DNA of 64,000 nt. Origin: Streptomyces koelreuteriae. Its GTDB lineage: Bacteria; Actinomycetota; Actinomycetes; Streptomycetales; Streptomycetaceae. A program made the position numbers and the translations under genes. The DNA is taken from positions 7,502,001-7,566,000 of the forward strand of contig NZ_CP075896.1 of assembly GCF_018604545.1 (NCBI RefSeq), written 5' to 3'. Shown one piece after another: positions 15,690-24,447 of this stretch. Positions within the stretch are counted from its first letter, which is position 1; each line of letters opens with the position of its first letter. The notes under the pieces were generated by a model that worked only from the letters and a program-made list of their open reading frames with translations, did not search any database and was not told the DNA's origin.

Positions 15690-17933
15690 ATGAACACAAC
15701 CCACCCACGACCTTCCCCGGACCACCCGGCATCAAGAGACCGGCTTGCCGTCCGCACCGGCTGGCGGGACTTCCTCAGCGGGCTCGACCCCGTGTGGCAG
15801 GCCGTCCCCACGGGCTTCCACGACGGCCCCTTCCTTGGCAACGGCGGTCTCTCGGTCTCCCTGCGCAGGCCCAGACACGCCACCCGGCTGACCCTCGTAC
15901 TCGGGGACAGCCGGGTCCGCGACCACCAGGAGGCCGGCGGCCCCCTCTGGGGCGGGACACGATTACCCATCGGCCGCCTCGTCCTGACGACGCGGGGGGA
16001 GCTCACAGGCGTCGACCTCCGCCTCTCCCTCTGGGACGCGGAAGTCGCCGGCACCGTCGAGACCACCCGCGGCGCGGTCACCATCAGGGCGTTCGTCCAC
16101 GCCTCGAAGGATCTCCTCGTGGTGAACTGCCGTCCGCTGCGGGGCGCGGAGCAGGTGTCCTGGAGGTTCGTGCCTCAGGCGGCCGTCCCTCCCCGTGAGG
16201 CGTTCTACCCCGAGCAGCGCCCGACCGGGCTCAAGGACAACCCGCTGCCCGTGCTGACCAGACGCGACGGCGAGAGCGTGTGCACGCAGGATCTGGCGTG
16301 CGGCGGACGTACCGAGACCCGTTGGCGCACCCGTACCGAGCCGGACGGCGAGACCACCACCCTGCTGTGCACGGTGGCCCACAGCGCCACCGACCCCTCG
16401 GCGAGCGACACGGCGGTCGCCGTCATGAACGACGCCGCCGAGCTGCCGACCGACCGGCTCGTCGCCCCCCATCGCGACTGGTGGCACGCCTACTACCCGA
16501 AGAGCTTCCTCTCGGTCCCCGACGGCCGGTTGCAGAGCTTCTACTGGATCCAGATGTACAAGCTGGCCTGCGCCACCCGCGCGGACAGGCCGGTGCTCGC
16601 CACCAACGGACCCTGGCTGGAACACACCCCCTGGCCCGCCGCCTGGTGGAACCTCAACGTCCAGCTCGCGTACTCGCCGATCCACCCGACGGGTCGCACG
16701 GAACTCGACTCCCTGCGTACCGCGTTGGAGAACGGCGAAGCCGGACTGCTCGCCTCGACCCCGCCCGCCTACCGCGGCGACTCCCTGGCCATCGGCCGCT
16801 CCAGCCAGGACGACCTGCGCAGCGAACCGGCCGGCGTCCCCGGGCGGACCGAGGTACTGCCCGAGACGGGCAACCTCCTCTGGGCCCTGCACAACGCCTG
16901 GCTCGCGTACCGGCACACCATGGACGAGACGTTCCTGCGCACGACCGTCTTCCCCCTGTTGCGCAGAGCCGTCAACTACCACCTGCACTTCCTCACCGAG
17001 GACGACTCCGGCCACCTGCACCTGCCGGCCACCTACTCGCCCGAGTACGGCATCACGGCCGACTGCAACTACGACCTCGCGCTGCTGCACTGGGGGTGCG
17101 GGACGCTCCTCGACGCAGCGGCCCGGCTCGGGATCACCGACCCGCTGGCGGACCGGTGGCAGCACGTCCTCGATCACCTCACTCCACCGCCGCGGAACGC
17201 TGAAGAAGGCCTCCTCATCGGCCGCGACCTGCGGCTCACCAGCTCCCACCGGCACTACTCGCACCTGCTGTGGTTCCATCCACTCCACCGGCTCGACGTC
17301 GCCGACCCCGGCAACCGGGCCCTCCTGCTGCGGACCATGGAGCACTGGCTCGGCCTGACCGGCGAACTCCAGGGCTACAGCTTCACCGGGGCCGCGTCGA
17401 TGCACGCGCTCCTCGGTGACGGCGATACGGCACTGGTCCGGCTCGGCGAGCTGCTGGACATGTATGTCGAACCGAACACCATGTACGCGGAGACCGGCCC
17501 GGTCATCGAGACACCGCTGTCCGGCGCGCAGAGCCTGCACGACATGCTGCTGCAGAGCTGGGGCGGCGTCATCCGGATCTTCCCGGCCGTCCCCCGTGCC
17601 TGGGCGGACGTGACGGTGCACGACCTGGTCGCCGAGGGCGCCTTCCGGATCAGCGCCCGCCGGCGTGACGGTGTGACGCGCTGGATCCGCGTCCGCAGCG
17701 AGGCGGGGGAGCCCTGCCTTCTCGCACCGGGCCCCCTCACGGGCGCCGCGGCTGTCCGCCCGCTCGACGGGCTCCCCGGACCGACCACCTGGAACCGGGA
17801 TGACGACGGCCTGCTGCGGATCAGCCTTCCTCCCGGAGCCGAGTGCCTGATCACCGGTACCGGCGACACCCCCGACCTCACCGTCGAGCCCGTCGACTGC
17901 CGCACGTTCCGCTGGGGCCTGCCCCTTTCCTGA
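15690..17933 (+). CDS. Intracellular GH95-type alpha-L-fucosidase / alpha-L-galactosidase
   Basis: A 747-residue enzyme without signal peptide, so it acts in the cytoplasm on imported oligosaccharides. GH95 hallmarks: the Asn-x-Asn pair N321/N323 in WWNLNVQLAYSPI, E452 in the YSPEYG motif (general acid in GH95), and the HRHYSHL motif at 520-526. GH95 enzymes invert and remove alpha-1,2-L-fucose or alpha-L-galactose. Together with the L-sugar dehydrogenase upstream and the importer downstream this forms a capture, cleave and oxidise unit. Codon 92 is TTA (15963-15965), so translation should depend on the bldA tRNA in Streptomyces. The 99-base upstream gap contains no terminator that I can see. 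Confidence 0.75.
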   Translation: MNTTHPRPSPDHPASRDRLAVRTGWRDFLSGLDPVWQAVPTGFHDGPFLGNGGLSVSLRRPRHATRLTLVLGDSRVRDHQEAGGPLWGGTRLPIGRLVLTTRGELTGVDLRLSLWDAEVAGTVETTRGAVTIRAFVHASKDLLVVNCRPLRGAEQVSWRFVPQAAVPPREAFYPEQRPTGLKDNPLPVLTRRDGESVCTQDLACGGRTETRWRTRTEPDGETTTLLCTVAHSATDPSASDTAVAVMNDAAELPTDRLVAPHRDWWHAYYPKSFLSVPDGRLQSFYWIQMYKLACATRADRPVLATNGPWLEHTPWPAAWWNLNVQLAYSPIHPTGRTELDSLRTALENGEAGLLASTPPAYRGDSLAIGRSSQDDLRSEPAGVPGRTEVLPETGNLLWALHNAWLAYRHTMDETFLRTTVFPLLRRAVNYHLHFLTEDDSGHLHLPATYSPEYGITADCNYDLALLHWGCGTLLDAAARLGITDPLADRWQHVLDHLTPPPRNAEEGLLIGRDLRLTSSHRHYSHLLWFHPLHRLDVADPGNRALLLRTMEHWLGLTGELQGYSFTGAASMHALLGDGDTALVRLGELLDMYVEPNTMYAETGPVIETPLSGAQSLHDMLLQSWGGVIRIFPAVPRAWADVTVHDLVAEGAFRISARRRDGVTRWIRVRSEAGEPCLLAPGPLTGAAAVRPLDGLPGPTTWNRDDDGLLRISLPPGAECLITGTGDTPDLTVEPVDCRTFRWGLPLS

Positions 17934-17996
17934 AGCGCCCTCGGGCCGCACCCCACCGCATCCACCTGATCGACCATCACCGAACAGGACACGCGT

Positions 17997-19280
17997 ATGA
18001 CCATCACCGCCCGTACCAGAAGAATCGCCGTCGTAGCTGCTCTCGCGCTCGCCACCGGCACGCTGAGCGGCTGCGGCTCCTCCTCCGATGACGAAGGCGA
18101 CTCCCTCACCTACTGGTCGATGTGGAACCAGAACGAGCCGCAGGCCAAGGTCATCAAGGCGGCGTCCGACCAGTTCACCAAGGACACCGGCATCAAGGTG
18201 AACATCCAGTGGCAGGGCCGGCAGGTCATCCAGAAGATCACCCCGACCCTGAGGAGCGGCGCCGCGGCAGACCTGGTCGACAACTCGGTCAACGCGCTCG
18301 GCACGCTGGTCTCCGCCGGTCAGAACGCCGACCTCAGCCCGGTCTACACGGCGACGATTCCCGGCGAGAACAAGACCGTGGCCGAAGTCATCCCGGAGAA
18401 GTACAAGGCCTACCTCAACGACAAGAACGGCAAGCCGTTCATGGTGCCGTACTCCGTGGCCACCGAGGGCGTCTGGTTCGACGCCGCCAAGTACCCGGAG
18501 CTCGCGGCCAACCCGCCGAAGACCTGGGAGGACCTCGTCGAGAAGCTCGACGGCATCAAGGCGACCGGTGTCGCCCCGATCGCCCTGCCCAGCAACGACC
18601 CCTACTGGACCCTGCTCACCCTGCAGCGCCAGTTGGGCACCGAGGGCGTCCGCGAACTCGCCGCCGACAAGTCCGGGGCCGCCTGGGACGACCCCGAGGT
18701 CCGCGCCGCCGTGAAGAAGGTCGAGCACCTGCGGGACCACCACTTCATCAAGGGCTACGAGTCCACACAGGGCACCCAGGCCCAGACCAGCTGGGCACAG
18801 GGCAAGGCCGCGTTCTATCTGAACGGCACCTGGGTGCCCGGCGAGAGCAAGCCCAACGTCGACGCCGACTTCAAGTACGGCAACTTCCAGCTCCCCGCGA
18901 TCGACGGCGGCAACACCGCGGTCGGCGTCAACTTCTTCGGCTTCGCCGTCCCGAAGACCGCCAAGAACTCGGCGGAGGCACAGAAGTTCATCGCGTACTT
19001 CATGAACAAGAAGCACCTGACCGGGATCGCCACCCAGGCACTCAACATAGCCCCGCGCCCCGACGTCCCCGCGCCCGAAGAGCTCGCGGCGGTCGCCAAG
19101 GCGCTCGACGGCAACGACGTCTACGCCGATCAGGCACGGTTGTTCGTGGACTACGCGGCCTGGGCGACCAAGGCGTACACCCCGAACGTGGTGCGGTTCA
19201 TCCAGGGCGTGACGAGCGCGGACGAGTTCATCGACCAGACCAGGCGGGCCTCCGTCGACTTCTGGAAGGCCAACCCGTGA
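17997..19280 (+). CDS. Sugar ABC transporter substrate-binding lipoprotein
   Basis: A 427-residue family-1 solute-binding protein with lipobox TLSGC (C26). The mature part opens with LTYWSMWNQNEPQAK and contains the family hinge PKTWEDLVEKLD. It lies 63 bases after GH95 and overlaps the next permease start by four bases (GTGA). The likely cargo is an oligosaccharide ending in L-fucose or L-galactose, because the linked glycosidase is cytoplasmic; this is inferred from context only. Confidence 0.85.
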   Translation: MTITARTRRIAVVAALALATGTLSGCGSSSDDEGDSLTYWSMWNQNEPQAKVIKAASDQFTKDTGIKVNIQWQGRQVIQKITPTLRSGAAADLVDNSVNALGTLVSAGQNADLSPVYTATIPGENKTVAEVIPEKYKAYLNDKNGKPFMVPYSVATEGVWFDAAKYPELAANPPKTWEDLVEKLDGIKATGVAPIALPSNDPYWTLLTLQRQLGTEGVRELAADKSGAAWDDPEVRAAVKKVEHLRDHHFIKGYESTQGTQAQTSWAQGKAAFYLNGTWVPGESKPNVDADFKYGNFQLPAIDGGNTAVGVNFFGFAVPKTAKNSAEAQKFIAYFMNKKHLTGIATQALNIAPRPDVPAPEELAAVAKALDGNDVYADQARLFVDYAAWATKAYTPNVVRFIQGVTSADEFIDQTRRASVDFWKANP

Positions 19281-20182
19281 GCGCGACCACCCGGTCGCCG
19301 CTGGAACGTCGCCGGGGACGGATCTTCGCACCGTTCCTGGCGCCGGCCCTGGCCCTGTACACCGCGCTGTTCATCGGGCCCACCCTGTACTCGCTGTACA
19401 CCAGCTTCACCGACTGGGACGGGATCAACTCCCCCCAGTGGGCGGGCACCCGGAACTACAGCCAGCTGCTGAACGACCCCGCCTTCCGCTCCGCGTTCGG
19501 CAACACCCTGAAGATCGTGTTCGGAGTCGGCGCCGCGATCTTCGTGCTGAGCTTCGGCTTCATGCTGATGCTCCGTGAGATGCGGGGCCGCCGGGTGATC
19601 CGCGGGGTGATCTTCCTGCCCCACATCGTCTCCTCCGTCGTCCTGGCGATCTTCTGGGGCGTCCTGCTCAGCCTGGACGGCTTGCTGAACCAGGCCCTCG
19701 ACGGGATCGGGATCGACCCCGTGGAGTGGCTGAGGCCGGGCTGGACGATGAGCGCCGTCCTCGTCGCCCTGGTCTGGATCAACACGGGCTACTACGTCAC
19801 GATCCTGATGGCCGGCGTCGACCGGATCCCCGTCTCCTTCTACGAGGCGGCCCGGCTCGACGGCACCAACGCCTGGCAGCGTTTCAGGTATGTCACCCTG
19901 CCGCTGTCCTGGGACGTCACCGCGGCCGCGGCCGTGCTCTGGACCATCACCTCAGTGAAGATCTTCGAGTTCATCCTCGCCTTCGGCGGCAACCAGGGCG
20001 CTCTGCCGCCCACCTACCAGTGGAACAACGCCATGTTCGTCTACGGCGAGACAGTCGGCGGCATCACCCCGGTGAACCAGTTCGGATACGCGGCCGCGTC
20101 AGCCGTGACGACCCTTGTCTTCGTCGCGGTCCTGGTGATCGTGCTCCGTCGCCTGATGCGCCGTGAACCGCTGCAGTTCTGA
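19277..20182 (+). CDS. Sugar ABC transporter permease (MalF/UgpA side)
   Basis: A 301-residue permease with about six helices. The EAA loop reads SFYEAARLDGTNAWQRFRYV near residues 190-210. GTG 19277 is chosen because it overlaps the stop of the binding-protein gene (GTGA); the open frame upstream is only the shifted reading of that gene. It pairs with the permease encoded 22 bases later. Confidence 0.85.
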   Translation: MSATTRSPLERRRGRIFAPFLAPALALYTALFIGPTLYSLYTSFTDWDGINSPQWAGTRNYSQLLNDPAFRSAFGNTLKIVFGVGAAIFVLSFGFMLMLREMRGRRVIRGVIFLPHIVSSVVLAIFWGVLLSLDGLLNQALDGIGIDPVEWLRPGWTMSAVLVALVWINTGYYVTILMAGVDRIPVSFYEAARLDGTNAWQRFRYVTLPLSWDVTAAAAVLWTITSVKIFEFILAFGGNQGALPPTYQWNNAMFVYGETVGGITPVNQFGYAAASAVTTLVFVAVLVIVLRRLMRREPLQF

Positions 20183-20204
20183 ACCCGTCAGGAAGGAACC
20201 CGCG

Positions 20205-21104
20205 ATGACCACCACCGTCGCGACCCAGCCGGCCGAGCCCCGGGCCCCGGCCAGGACCCCCCGCCGCAGACGCCTCGCGCGCGTTCTCGCCCGCCTGCCG
20301 GGAACAACCGCCGTCTGGCTGTTCACCGGTTTCTGCCTGTTCGCCTTCGCCTTCATGCTGATCAGCTCGTTCAAGGCCAGCAGGGACATCCTGGAGCGCC
20401 CCTGGTCCCTTCCCGCCACCCCGCGTTTCGAGAACTGGGCGACGGCCTGGAACGACGGCGGCTTCGGGCCGGCGTTCATCAACTCGACGGTGCTGGTGGT
20501 CACCGCGTCGGCCGTGACCGTCGTCATCGCCGGTCCGGCCGCGTACGTGCTGGGCAGGAGGCCCGGCCGGCTGTCCAACGGCCTCAACCTGTACTTCGTC
20601 CTGGGCCTGGGCATTCCCGTCCAGGTGATGGTCCTCCCGCTCTACGCGCTGATGAACTCCCTGGAGCTGATCAACAGTCTGTTCGGCCTCTTCGTGCTCT
20701 ATGTGGTCGTCTCCTTGCCGTTCACCGTCTTCCTGCTGACCTCTTTCTTCGCCTCGCTGCCCGCCGAACTGGAGGAGGCGGCGGCCCTCGACGGGGTGTC
20801 CGCGGCGATGACCTTCTGGCGGATCATGCTGCCGCTCGCCCGCGGGGGCCTGCTGACCGCGACCCTGCTGAACGCGATGGGAATCTGGAACGAGACTCTT
20901 CTGGCGCTGATGTTCATCCAGACCAACGACAAGTTCACCCTCCCCCTGGCCCTGCTGAACTACTTCCAGCAACAGCAGTTCACCGGCGCGGACTTCGGCG
21001 CCCTCTTCGCCGGGGTGTCGATCTCGATCCTCCCGATGATCGGCCTCTACGCCTGGCTCGGACGCCGCATCACCGAGGGCATCACCATGGGCGCCGGCAA
21101 GTGA
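20205..21104 (+). CDS. Sugar ABC transporter permease (MalG/UgpE side)
   Basis: A 299-residue permease with about six helices and an EAA loop ELEEAAALDGVSAAMTFWRI near residues 190-210. ATG 20205 has AGGAAGG nine bases upstream. The short cytosolic N-terminus is Arg/Pro-rich. It is the last gene of the 12.8-21.1 kb operon and is followed by a strong hairpin. No ATPase is encoded, so a shared MsiK-like ATPase is expected. Confidence 0.85.
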   Translation: MTTTVATQPAEPRAPARTPRRRRLARVLARLPGTTAVWLFTGFCLFAFAFMLISSFKASRDILERPWSLPATPRFENWATAWNDGGFGPAFINSTVLVVTASAVTVVIAGPAAYVLGRRPGRLSNGLNLYFVLGLGIPVQVMVLPLYALMNSLELINSLFGLFVLYVVVSLPFTVFLLTSFFASLPAELEEAAALDGVSAAMTFWRIMLPLARGGLLTATLLNAMGIWNETLLALMFIQTNDKFTLPLALLNYFQQQQFTGADFGALFAGVSISILPMIGLYAWLGRRITEGITMGAGK

Positions 21105-21110
21105 CCACGA

Positions 21111-21141
21111 GGGCGGGCGCCCGGGGCACCGGCGCCCGCCC
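21111..21141 (+). terminator. Hairpin after the GH95/importer operon
   Basis: GGGCGGGCGCC (21111-21121) pairs perfectly with GGCGCCCGCCC (21131-21141) over a nine-base loop, six bases after the last permease stop. It separates the operon from the regulator gene. Confidence 0.75.
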
Positions 21142-21163
21142 CTGACCTCTCCATCGCCGACAT

Positions 21164-21198
21164 ATCGAATTCGATGTCATTCGATCGAATGATAGATT
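21164..21198 (+). promoter_or_regulatory. Promoter with operator palindromes for the DeoR/LacI-type regulator
   Basis: A -35 box TTCGAT (21170-21175) and a -10 box TAGATT (21193-21198) are spaced by 17 bases. The spacer is almost entirely the perfect 16-base palindrome TCATTCGATCGAATGA (21177-21192). A second perfect palindrome, ATCGAATTCGAT (21164-21175), covers the -35 box. This is a classic layout for repression by the protein encoded 33 bases downstream. Confidence 0.65.
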
Positions 21199-21230
21199 TC
21201 CTTGTGTTGGGCAACCAGGGGAGGGGCGCC

Positions 21231-22274
21231 ATGTCCGCTGCCGCCGACAGGCGCAGAGAGGGGATCCTCGCAGCGCTCCAGAGCCTGGAGACGATCCGGG
21301 TGACGGATCTGGCACAGCACCTGAACATGCCGGCGGTCACGCTGCGCCGGGACGTGGCGGCACTCGCGGAAGCGGGTCTTGTCAGCCGGTCCCATGGGTC
21401 CGTCTCCCTGCCGGCCAGAGAGGCGGGAGGGCCGGCACTCGGCCTGCTCGTGCCGACGGTGGGCCAGTACTTCGGAGAGGTGATCGCTGGTGCGCGCGCT
21501 GCCGCCGGAGCCGCGGGCGCCCACCTGACGCTCGGGATCTCCTCCTATCAAGCCGAAGCCGACCGCGCCCAGGTGGAGCAACTGCTCGCCACGGGCGTCG
21601 CGGGGTTGCTGCTCGTTCCCAACTGGACGCCGTCCCGGTCGGCGGACGACCTGCGCTGGATCGGTGAACTGCCGGTCCCGGCCGTCCTGGTCGAACGCCG
21701 GGCGCCGCACGGAACCCCTCTCGCCGAGCTGGACTCCGTCGGCTCCGACCACCACCACGGTGTGTTCATCGCCCTGCGGCACCTGGCCGCGCTCGGGCAC
21801 GCGCGGGTCGCCCTGGCCGCTCGCAAGGACACCTGGACAGCCCTGCAGGTGCGCGGTGCGTACGCCGAAGGCTGCGTGCTCCTCGGACTGCCGGCCGAGC
21901 CGGTGATCGACATCGACGAACCCGCCGCGCATGCCGAGGACATCGCCCGCCAGATCGTCGAAGCCGTTGAAAGCGGCGTGCGAGGCGTACTCGTCCACAA
22001 TGACCAGGACGCCCTTCAACTGTCCCCGATGCTGCGCGACAAGGGCCTGCGGATCCCCGAGGACATCGCGCTGGTCAGCTACGACGATGTGGTCGCCGCC
22101 CTCGGTGCCCCACCCCTGACCGCTGTCTCACCGCCGAGGCACGCCGTGGGCGCCGCGGCCGTCGAGCTGATCCTGCGCCGGCTCAAGAGCGACCCGGCGC
22201 TGCCCGTCCACCATCTCGACCTCCTGCCGGAGTTGAAGGTCCGAGCTTCCTGCGGCGGCACACCGAGCGCGTGA
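21231..22274 (+). CDS. Regulator with DeoR-type HTH and LacI-type sugar-binding domain
   Basis: A 347-residue DNA-binding protein. Residues 5-60 are a DeoR-like winged helix (RRREGILAALQSLETIRVTDL, then PAVTLRRDVAALAEAGLVSR). From about residue 70 a periplasmic-binding-like effector domain follows (LGLLVPTVGQYFGEVIAGARA, then GVAGLLLVPNW) with the LacI-style end TAVSPPRHAVGAAAVELILRRL. The ATG at 21231 is preferred over 21174 because GGGGAGG precedes it and the earlier start would lie inside the operator. It likely represses itself and neighbouring sugar genes until a sugar binds. Confidence 0.8.
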   Translation: MSAAADRRREGILAALQSLETIRVTDLAQHLNMPAVTLRRDVAALAEAGLVSRSHGSVSLPAREAGGPALGLLVPTVGQYFGEVIAGARAAAGAAGAHLTLGISSYQAEADRAQVEQLLATGVAGLLLVPNWTPSRSADDLRWIGELPVPAVLVERRAPHGTPLAELDSVGSDHHHGVFIALRHLAALGHARVALAARKDTWTALQVRGAYAEGCVLLGLPAEPVIDIDEPAAHAEDIARQIVEAVESGVRGVLVHNDQDALQLSPMLRDKGLRIPEDIALVSYDDVVAALGAPPLTAVSPPRHAVGAAAVELILRRLKSDPALPVHHLDLLPELKVRASCGGTPSA

Positions 22275-22330
22275 GCGTGACTGCCCCACCCTCATCGAGT
22301 CAGAGCGCGTAGCAGCGATCATTCGCTCAA

Positions 22331-22384
22331 TGTTCGGTCTTTTGATACGAACATGTTGACTCGCTCAAACGCTCTGCCTACGGT
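22331..22384 (+). promoter_or_regulatory. Promoter and inverted repeat before the beta-helix/GH59 operon
   Basis: TTGACT (22356-22361), 17 bases, TACGGT (22379-22384) form a good promoter. Just upstream TGTTCG (22331-22336) and CGAACA (22348-22353) are an inverted repeat. The word TCGCTCAA occurs twice (22323-22330 and 22361-22368), the second copy inside the promoter spacer. These repeats are candidate regulator sites. Confidence 0.6.
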
Positions 22385-22427
22385 GCGACACGGGCCCCTC
22401 ACTCCTCCCCGATCCGGGAGTCCGACC

Positions 22428-24413
22428 ATGCTCCTGCCTGCCGTACTCAGACGCGTCTTACTCGTACCGCTGACCGCCGTGATCCTCGCTCTCCAGAGCC
22501 TCTTCCCGGCCGTGGCAGCGACTCCCACCACCTGGTATCTCGACTGCTCGGCATCCCACGACGGCACCGGCCGCCATGCCAGCCCCTGGAACAGCCTGGC
22601 GACCGCCAACGCCCATCTGTTCCGGCCCGGTGACCGGTTACTGCTCAAGCGCGGTGCCACCTGCAAGGGCACGCTCAAGCCGCGAGGCTCCGGCACGGAC
22701 GGCGCGCCCATCACCCTCGCCGGCTACGGCGCGGGCCGCGGCCGCCCCGTCGTCTCGGGCGACGCCGCCACCACCGAGAAGGCCGCGGTCCACCTCCACA
22801 ACGTGGAGCAGTGGGAGATCCGCGACCTGGAGATCACCTTCCCCGACAGCGCCACCACCAGGCGCGAGCGCAACGGCCTCCTGGTCGAGATCGCCGATCT
22901 CCCGGACGGCGTCGGCACCCACTACGTGGTCGACGACGTCTCCGTGCACCACGTCGACGGCGACGCCACCAAGTGGTCCAACGGCATCCAGTTCCGCGTC
23001 TCCGGCACCACGAGGCCGACCAACTTCGACGACGTCCTGGTGCAGAACTCCCGGATCACCGCCGTGGACCGGGAAGGCCTCACCAACCGCACCACCTGGA
23101 TGTGCAGGCCGATCTACGGCTCCGGCGACGGCTGCGGATCCACCGTCAACTGGCGTGCCAACACCGGGATCGTCTTCCGTGGCAACAACATCAGCGACAC
23201 CGGCGGCGACGGCATCGTGGTCCGTGCCTCCAGCCACGCCCTGGTCGAGCACAACACCGTCCACGACATCGCGATGCGCCCCATGGGCTCCAACGTCGGT
23301 ATCTGGACCATCAACAGCGATGACACCCTCATCCAGCACAACGAGGTCCACCACGTACGCAAGCTCCCCGGCAACGGCGACGGCCAGGCATTCGACTCCG
23401 ACTACGGAAACAACCGGGCGGTGTTCCAGTACAACCACAGCCACGACAACGAGGGCGGTTTCATGCTCTTCTGCGGCGGCTGCGGAACAGGCTCCAGCAG
23501 TCACGGCACCGTCGTCCGGTACAACCTCAGCCGCTCCGACAAGGGCCGGGTCTTCGACGTCACCAAGGACGACAACGCCAGGGTCCACAACAACACCGTC
23601 TATCTCCCCGCAGGGTCGCGCACTGCCGTCGTCCACCAACGGGCGGCCACCACCAACATGGTGCTGAGCGGCAACATCTTCTACAACCTCGGCTCCGGCG
23701 GCTACTCCGGACCGAAGTACACGCCCTCCGACTTCCTCTGGAACGGCAACACCTTCTACGGCAACCACCCGGCCGACCAGCCGATCGACGCTGCCGGGAA
23801 CACGGCGGACCCGAAGATCGAGAACCCCGGCGGCACGAGGCCCGGCGACTACCGGCTGACACCCGGCTCCCCGGCGCTCCGCGCAGGAGGACCGGTCGCG
23901 GCGGGCGCCACCGAGGACTACTTCGGATCACCCGCCCCGGGAGTCTGCCGCCCCGACGCGGGGTTCCACCAACTGAGCGACTTCGACGACGGCGACTGCC
24001 CGGCCCCCGACCTCGCCATCGACTCCGGATTCGAGTCGGGCACCCTCGCTGCCTGGTCCCCCTACGGGAGCGTCGGCGTCGTCACGACCGGCACACACAG
24101 CGGACTCCACGCCGTACGAGTCGGTCCGGCTCAGGCCGCCGTCGAACAGGTCGTCCAGCTCAAGACCCGCACCAGATACCGGCTGAGCGGGTACGGGAAG
24201 GTCTCGTCCGCCGGCACCCAAGTCTCGCTCGGGGCCAAGGGATACGACAGTGCCGGCTCGTCCACCCGCCATGTCTTCACCGGCACCTCCTACACCAGGG
24301 GTTCCACCACGTTCACCACCGGTGCCACGTCCGACACCGCCAGGATCTACTGCTACGCGCGCTCGGGCACCGGCAACGGGTACTGCGACGACATCACCCT
24401 CAAGGAGAACTAG
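22428..24413 (+). CDS. Secreted right-handed parallel beta-helix protein with C-terminal carbohydrate-binding-like domain
   Basis: A 661-residue protein with a signal peptide (residues 1-32, ending in AVAAT). The DUF-type opening TTWYLDCSASHDGTG, then SPWNSLATAN and FRPGDRLLLKRG is common to bacterial beta-helix lyases/hydrolases. Repeating N-x-I/V turns follow (GNNISDTGGDGIVVRASSH, then HNTVHDI) to about residue 490. The last 130 residues (FESGTLAAWSPYG onward) look like a CBM4/9-type jelly roll. The catalytic residues and substrate are not evident. ATG 22428 follows CGGGAG. Codons 11 and 71 are TTA, so two bldA-dependent codons occur early. GH59 follows 34 bases later. Confidence 0.7.
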   Translation: MLLPAVLRRVLLVPLTAVILALQSLFPAVAATPTTWYLDCSASHDGTGRHASPWNSLATANAHLFRPGDRLLLKRGATCKGTLKPRGSGTDGAPITLAGYGAGRGRPVVSGDAATTEKAAVHLHNVEQWEIRDLEITFPDSATTRRERNGLLVEIADLPDGVGTHYVVDDVSVHHVDGDATKWSNGIQFRVSGTTRPTNFDDVLVQNSRITAVDREGLTNRTTWMCRPIYGSGDGCGSTVNWRANTGIVFRGNNISDTGGDGIVVRASSHALVEHNTVHDIAMRPMGSNVGIWTINSDDTLIQHNEVHHVRKLPGNGDGQAFDSDYGNNRAVFQYNHSHDNEGGFMLFCGGCGTGSSSHGTVVRYNLSRSDKGRVFDVTKDDNARVHNNTVYLPAGSRTAVVHQRAATTNMVLSGNIFYNLGSGGYSGPKYTPSDFLWNGNTFYGNHPADQPIDAAGNTADPKIENPGGTRPGDYRLTPGSPALRAGGPVAAGATEDYFGSPAPGVCRPDAGFHQLSDFDDGDCPAPDLAIDSGFESGTLAAWSPYGSVGVVTTGTHSGLHAVRVGPAQAAVEQVVQLKTRTRYRLSGYGKVSSAGTQVSLGAKGYDSAGSSTRHVFTGTSYTRGSTTFTTGATSDTARIYCYARSGTGNGYCDDITLKEN

Positions 24414-24447
24414 CCGCCCCCCAGGCCAGGTTGGAGACCCATCCGCC

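Noticed and set aside
15963..19331. Open frame of 1122 codons on the minus strand
   Set aside because: It runs antisense across GH95 and the binding-protein gene, both with clear domains. Its Gly/Arg/Val-rich composition is the usual shadow of high third-position GC.
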